The position numbers and the translations under genes were made by a program. 46,209 nucleotides of DNA from an uncultured bacterium. Lineage in GTDB: Bacteria > Sysuimicrobiota > Sysuimicrobiia > Sysuimicrobiales > Sysuimicrobiaceae. Every line of letters begins with the position of its first letter. The first letter of the stretch is position 1. Below, one piece after another: positions 43,333-46,209 of the stretch. The notes beneath the pieces are model-generated. The model made no database searches, had not been told where the DNA came from, and worked only from the letters and a program-made list of their open reading frames with translations. Location: positions 1 to 46,209 of the forward strand of contig CALIMJ010000016.1 of the NCBI GenBank assembly GCA_938028835.1, read 5' to 3'.

Positions 43333-43355
43333 TCCGCACCTCCCGCCGTTGTGGT

Positions 43356-43877
43356 CTACGTGGTGGCCGAACCGCGGAGGAGCACCACGGACCCGGTGCG
43401 GGCGACCTCCCGCACGCCGTGGCGCGCCACGAGGTTCAGGAACGCGTCGATCTTCTCCGGGCTGCCGGTGACCTCCAGGGTCACGGTTTTCTCCGTCAGG
43501 TCGATGGGACGGGCCCGGAACACCTGAGCCGCCTCCAGGATCTCAGACCGAACGCCCGCGGGCGCGTTGACCTTCACCAGGGCCAGCTCCCGCTCCGTGC
43601 GAGGCGCGTCGGTGACGTCCCGCACCCGCCGCACCTCCACCACCCGGCGGACCTGCTTGACCACGGACTCCGCGAGGGCCGCGGGGCACTCCACGGTCAT
43701 GGTGATGCGGGACACCGCGGGGTCCTCGGTGACGGACACCGCGAGGCTGTGGATGTTGATCCCCCGACGCCGGAACAGGGCCACCACGCGCAGGAGCACC
43801 CCGGGCACGTTGTCCACCAGCACGGACAGCACCCGGCGCTCGGACCGCACGTGCGGGGTCGGCAGGGCGTTACTCAC
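43356..43877 (-). CDS. ilvH: Acetolactate synthase, regulatory (small) subunit
   Basis: A 173-residue subunit that activates IlvB and gives valine feedback. Residues about 14-80 form an ACT domain ([20 protein letters not shown] and [12 protein letters not shown]), and the rest is the IlvH C-terminal domain with [10 protein letters not shown] and [15 protein letters not shown]. The valine-site pattern Asn-x-Pro-Gly is intact. The GTG at 43877 lies inside ilvB, overlapping its end by 8 bases, so the two subunits should be made together. Confidence 0.95.
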   Translation of the reverse strand: MSNALPTPHVRSERRVLSVLVDNVPGVLLRVVALFRRRGINIHSLAVSVTEDPAVSRITMTVECPAALAESVVKQVRRVVEVRRVRDVTDAPRTERELALVKVNAPAGVRSEILEAAQVFRARPIDLTEKTVTLEVTGSPEKIDAFLNLVARHGVREVARTGSVVLLRGSATT

Positions 43878-45570
43878 CGAGGATCATCTCCTTCACGGAC
43901 TGGCCCGAGGGGATCATGGGGTAACAGTTCTCCTCCGGGTCCACGATGAGATCCACCACCACGGGTCGGTCCGTCACCTCCAGGGACCGCTGCAGGGCCG
44001 GCTCCAGGTCCTCCGACCGCTCCACCCGGATCCCCACGGCCCCGAAGGCCTCCGCAATCCGCGCGAAGTCCGGGTTCCGGAGCTGCACCGCGGAGTAGCG
44101 CTGGTTGTAGAACAGCTCCTGCCACTGCCGCACCATGCCCAGGGATCCGTTGTTGATCACATAGATCTTGAGCGGCAACTTCCACTCCACCGCGGTGATG
44201 AGGTCCTGCATGGTCATCTGAAAGCCCCCGTCGCCCACGATGGCCACCACGAGGGCGTCGGGTCGGGCGAACTGGGCTCCCATGGCCGCGGGGAACCCAA
44301 ACCCCATGGCGCCCAGCCCGCCGGAGGAGAGGAAGGTGCGCGGCCTGCGGCACTTGTAGTACTGGGCCGCCCACATCTGGTGCTGGCCCACGTCCGTGAC
44401 CACCAGCGCCTCGCCCCGCGTCAGGCGGTAGATGCCCTCGATGGCCTCCTGGGGCTTCAGGAGCGGCCCGGGCTTCCAGCGCAGGGGGTAACGCGTCCGC
44501 CACTCCTCGATCTGCTTCCACCAGGCGTCCACATCGGGCGGCTGAACCAGGGGTTCCAGCGCCTCCAGGACCTCCCGGGCGTCGCCCACGATGGGGACAT
44601 GGGCGGGCTTGTTCTTGCCGATCTCGGACGGGTCGATGTCGATGTGGATGAATCGGGCGTGCGGACAGAAGTCCTTCAGCCGGCCCGTCACCCGGTCGTC
44701 GAACCGCGCCCCCACCGCGATCACGAGGTCCGCGGCGTTGATGGCGTAGTTGGCGTAGGCGGTCCCGTGCATCCCCAGCATACCCAGGCACAGGGGGTCG
44801 GTCTCGTCGAAGGCCCCCTTCCCCATGAGGGTCACGGTGACGGGGATCCGGCAGCGCCGGGCCAGCCGCCCCAGGGGCTCGCTGGCGCCCTGCGCGCCTC
44901 CGCCCACGTACAGGATCGGCCGGCGGCTCTGGGAGATGGCCTCCGCGGCCTCCGCGATGCGGGCGGGGTGCCCCTTGGTGACCGGACGCCGCCGGGGCTC
45001 GAAGGGTTCGTCCAGCAGTTCCTCGGGGATCTGAGTCTGGAACACATCCCGCGGCACGTCCACCAGGACCGGTCCCGGTCGGCCCGACTGGCACAGGTAG
45101 ATGGCCTCCCGCAACGTCCGCACCAGGGCGTGGGGGTCCATCACCAGGGCGTTGTGCTTCGTGATGGGGGTGGTGATGGAGGTGACGTCCGCCTCCTGGA
45201 AGGCGTCGGTCCCGATGTTGGCCCGGACGACCTGACCCGTGATGGCCAGCACCGCCGCGGAGTCCATCATGGCGTCCGCCAGCCCGGTGACCAGGTTGGT
45301 GGCGCCAGGGCCCGAGGTCGCCGTGCACACCCCGAACCGGCCGGAAGCGCGAGCGTAGCCGGTGGCCGCGTGCGCGGCCACCTGCTCGTGGCGGCACAGC
45401 ACGTGACGGATCCGGGGCGCGTCGTACAGGGCGTCGTACAGGGGCAGGGACGCGCCCCCGGGGTGCCCGAAGATCCACTCCACCCCGGCTTCCTCCAGGA
45501 CCCGTACCACCGCCTGTGCGCCGGAGATGGTTCGGGTGGCCTTGCGCGTCTCCGCCGTGGTAACCCGCAT
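43870..45570 (-). CDS. ilvB: Acetolactate synthase, catalytic (large) subunit
   Basis: A 566-residue TPP- and FAD-dependent enzyme of the common branched-chain pathway. The catalytic glutamate is Glu62 in CRHEQVAAHAATGYARASG. Other markers are ATSGPGATNLVTGLADAMMD, the TPP-binding GDGGFQMTMQDLITAVEWKL with VINNGSLGM, and the C-terminal HPLVVDLI-like RPVVVDLIVDPEENCYPMIP. A short N-terminal extension of about 15 residues precedes the usual start of homology. AGGAGGAGG lies six bases before the ATG at 45570. It is the first gene of the ilv-leu operon and lies directly downstream of a T-box leader. Confidence 0.97.
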   Translation of the reverse strand: MRVTTAETRKATRTISGAQAVVRVLEEAGVEWIFGHPGGASLPLYDALYDAPRIRHVLCRHEQVAAHAATGYARASGRFGVCTATSGPGATNLVTGLADAMMDSAAVLAITGQVVRANIGTDAFQEADVTSITTPITKHNALVMDPHALVRTLREAIYLCQSGRPGPVLVDVPRDVFQTQIPEELLDEPFEPRRRPVTKGHPARIAEAAEAISQSRRPILYVGGGAQGASEPLGRLARRCRIPVTVTLMGKGAFDETDPLCLGMLGMHGTAYANYAINAADLVIAVGARFDDRVTGRLKDFCPHARFIHIDIDPSEIGKNKPAHVPIVGDAREVLEALEPLVQPPDVDAWWKQIEEWRTRYPLRWKPGPLLKPQEAIEGIYRLTRGEALVVTDVGQHQMWAAQYYKCRRPRTFLSSGGLGAMGFGFPAAMGAQFARPDALVVAIVGDGGFQMTMQDLITAVEWKLPLKIYVINNGSLGMVRQWQELFYNQRYSAVQLRNPDFARIAEAFGAVGIRVERSEDLEPALQRSLEVTDRPVVVDLIVDPEENCYPMIPSGQSVKEMILGE

Positions 45571-45599
45571 CGTCCTCCTCCTCTGTTGTCGCGCCCCGG

Positions 45600-45835
45600 A
45601 AAACCAGCGGGAGCCAACCTAAGGACGGGTTGGCTCCCGCGGTACCACCTTAGTTCCGAGCTCCCGAAGAGCTCGGCCCTCGTTTGCCGATCACGCCGGC
45701 CGCGTGCCGGACTACCCTCCGTTCGCCCGGCAGGCTCGGGGACGAGGTTCAGCGCTTGGCCCTACCGGATCACACCGGCTCCGGCTCTCTGCGAGAGCTC
45801 TTGCGCCTACTACTTCCCTTCCTCGCCTGGCTCTA
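45600..45835 (-). ncRNA. T-box leader RNA, leucine-type, controlling ilvB operon
   Basis: The conserved T-box element AAGGTGGTACCGCG is at 45638-45651 on the minus strand; its TGGT would pair with the tRNA 3' end NCCA with A as discriminator. Upstream lies a perfect eight-pair stem III (CCGAGCTC arms, 45656-45676). Stem I is closed by CAGGC (45825-45829) and GCCTG (45731-45735), with a kink-turn-like GAGGAAGGGAAG, an AGTAG element and the AGAGAG loop. In the 3' side of stem I, GAAC-CTC-G places a CTC codon (45744-45746) in the specifier position, which would read tRNA-Leu. Uncharged tRNA-Leu should favour the antiterminator. The specifier assignment is by eye. Confidence 0.92.
45607..45640 (-). 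terminator. T-box terminator hairpin before ilvB
   Basis: A perfect 13-pair stem, GCGGGAGCCAACC with GGTTGGCTCCCGC, closes on an eight-base loop and is followed on the minus strand by TGGTTTTCC. Its 5' arm overlaps the CGCG end of the T-box element, so antiterminator and terminator exclude each other. Confidence 0.92.
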
Positions 45836-45980
45836 AAGACGCACACCCGAGGAGCCCCGGTTGGGTGCCTCGAGCGATGCCCTGGGGTGCCCCGGACCTT
45901 CGGTCCGGTCCGGCGGCCCGGCGCGGGAGGCCTTCGGTGAGGCCACCTCGCCGCGCCACCGGTCCTCCCGGTGTGCGTTT
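45836..45980 (-). other. Structured 5' extension of the T-box leader
   Basis: About 145 transcribed bases lie between the predicted start of transcription and stem I. They hold strong potential hairpins: a perfect seven-pair stem with a three-base loop at 45892-45908 (CCGGACC arms), and arms GGCGCGG and CCGCGCC around 45920-45958. No credible coding frame with a ribosome site is seen. T-box leaders normally begin stem I close to the transcript start, so this part is not explained by the T-box itself. Confidence 0.5.
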
Positions 45981-45987
45981 GCGTTTA

Positions 45988-46016
45988 CTTGTACCAGCGG
46001 TGCGTGGAGGTGTCAA
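45988..46016 (-). promoter_or_regulatory. Sigma-A-type promoter of the ilv-leu operon
   Basis: On the minus strand TTGACA (46011-46016) is followed after exactly 17 bases by TACAAG (45988-45993). This gives a perfect -35 box and a four-of-six -10 box. Transcription would start near 45980 and run through the T-box leader. It lies only 25 bases after the stop of the upstream DAHP synthase gene. Confidence 0.75.
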
Positions 46017-46040
46017 CGCGGCCGCGATTCACGTTCCTTA

Positions 46041-46209
46041 TCAAACGGGCGCGCCCACCGCCCTTCCGGCCACGCTGCGGCCCACGGCCTGGGCGACCCG
46101 GCGCAGCTCGTCCATGAGTTGCGCGAACTGGTCGGGCCGCAGCTGCTGGGGGCCGTCGCTGAGGGCGCGCTCGGGGTCGGGGTGGACTTCCACCAGGAGG
46201 CCGTCGGCG
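46041..46209 (-). CDS. aroF: DAHP synthase, C-terminal fragment (rest outside window)
   Basis: The last 56 residues of a gene entering from the right edge. [20 protein letters not shown] followed by [15 protein letters not shown] is the characteristic end of type I-beta 3-deoxy-7-phosphoheptulonate synthase, the first enzyme of the shikimate pathway. The Glu and His of VEVHP and the Asp of SDGPQ lie in the active-site region of the family. The product ends about 20 residues after the conserved part. No terminator is visible between its stop and the ilv promoter, so some read-through into the T-box leader is possible. The symbol is a family-level guess. Confidence 0.88.
   Translation of the reverse strand, partial: ADGLLVEVHPDPERALSDGPQQLRPDQFAQLMDELRRVAQAVGRSVAGRAVGAPV

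Noticed and set aside
45704-46016. Short open frames on both strands in the ilvB leader
   Set aside because: The region is a structured T-box leader with its promoter; the frames lack ribosome sites and homology.

Overview
The window is about 46 kb of very GC-rich bacterial DNA (most genes look near 70% GC, with GTG and TTG starts, strong GGAGG ribosome sites and many 1-8 base gene overlaps). A leucine-type T-box leader on the branched-chain amino acid operon and a GlpP-type glycerol-3-phosphate antiterminator are traits of Gram-positive-like (Bacillota or deep Terrabacteria) lineages. I cannot name the organism from the sequence; a high-GC, possibly thermophilic member of such a lineage fits. 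I see no tRNA, rRNA, CRISPR array or insertion sequence.

Layout. (1) 1-919: the end of a thiamine-pyrophosphate enzyme and an SCP2-like small protein. (2) 973-5147, minus strand: a DppABC-like peptide-type importer without ATPases, followed by a creatininase-family amidohydrolase. (3) 5260-9546: a homoserine-dehydrogenase-like/SAF oxidoreductase, a divergent EF-P paralogue lacking the usual loop lysine, and a convergent malic enzyme/phosphotransacetylase fusion. (4) 9674-25807: a glycerol-phosphate region. GlpP comes first, then an attenuator-like leader, a lower-GC cassette of three sugar-type ABC transporter genes, a second copy of the same leader, and a tightly packed ten-gene operon: binding protein, ATPase, fused permease, HAD phosphatase, ugpB, ugpQ, ugpA, ugpE, glpK, glpD. 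The ATPase at 15028 is the only one in the window, so it may energise several permease pairs. (5) 25871-31285: an AhpD-like protein, a GH130 phosphorylase convergent with a three-gene glycosyltransferase/six-hairpin unit, and a DUF420 membrane protein. (6) 31296-45570, minus strand: ilvB-ilvH-ilvC-leuA-leuC-leuD-cimA-(38-residue ORF)-leuB, then a Tat-exported sugar-type binding protein with two permeases, then ilvD. This run is preceded by a sigma-A-like promoter and a T-box leader (45600-46016). (7) 46041-46209: the end of a DAHP synthase gene.

How it works together. Region 4 can import glycerol-3-phosphate, glycerophosphodiesters and possibly another phosphorylated compound, hydrolyse diesters (UgpQ), phosphorylate glycerol (GlpK) and oxidise glycerol-3-phosphate to dihydroxyacetone phosphate (GlpD). 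GlpP probably switches the two leaders. Region 6 makes valine and leucine, and isoleucine through citramalate, under tRNA-Leu sensing.

The most notable signal is the pair of leaders at 10386-10460 and 13717-13792. Their 29-base 5' part is identical, and their 36-base terminator cores are exact reverse complements of each other, so the hairpin is mirrored while its flanks stay in the same orientation. Each also has an upstream strand (GGGCGGG or GAGCGGG) able to pair with the terminator's left arm, giving a mutually exclusive antiterminator. I propose these as GlpP-controlled attenuators.
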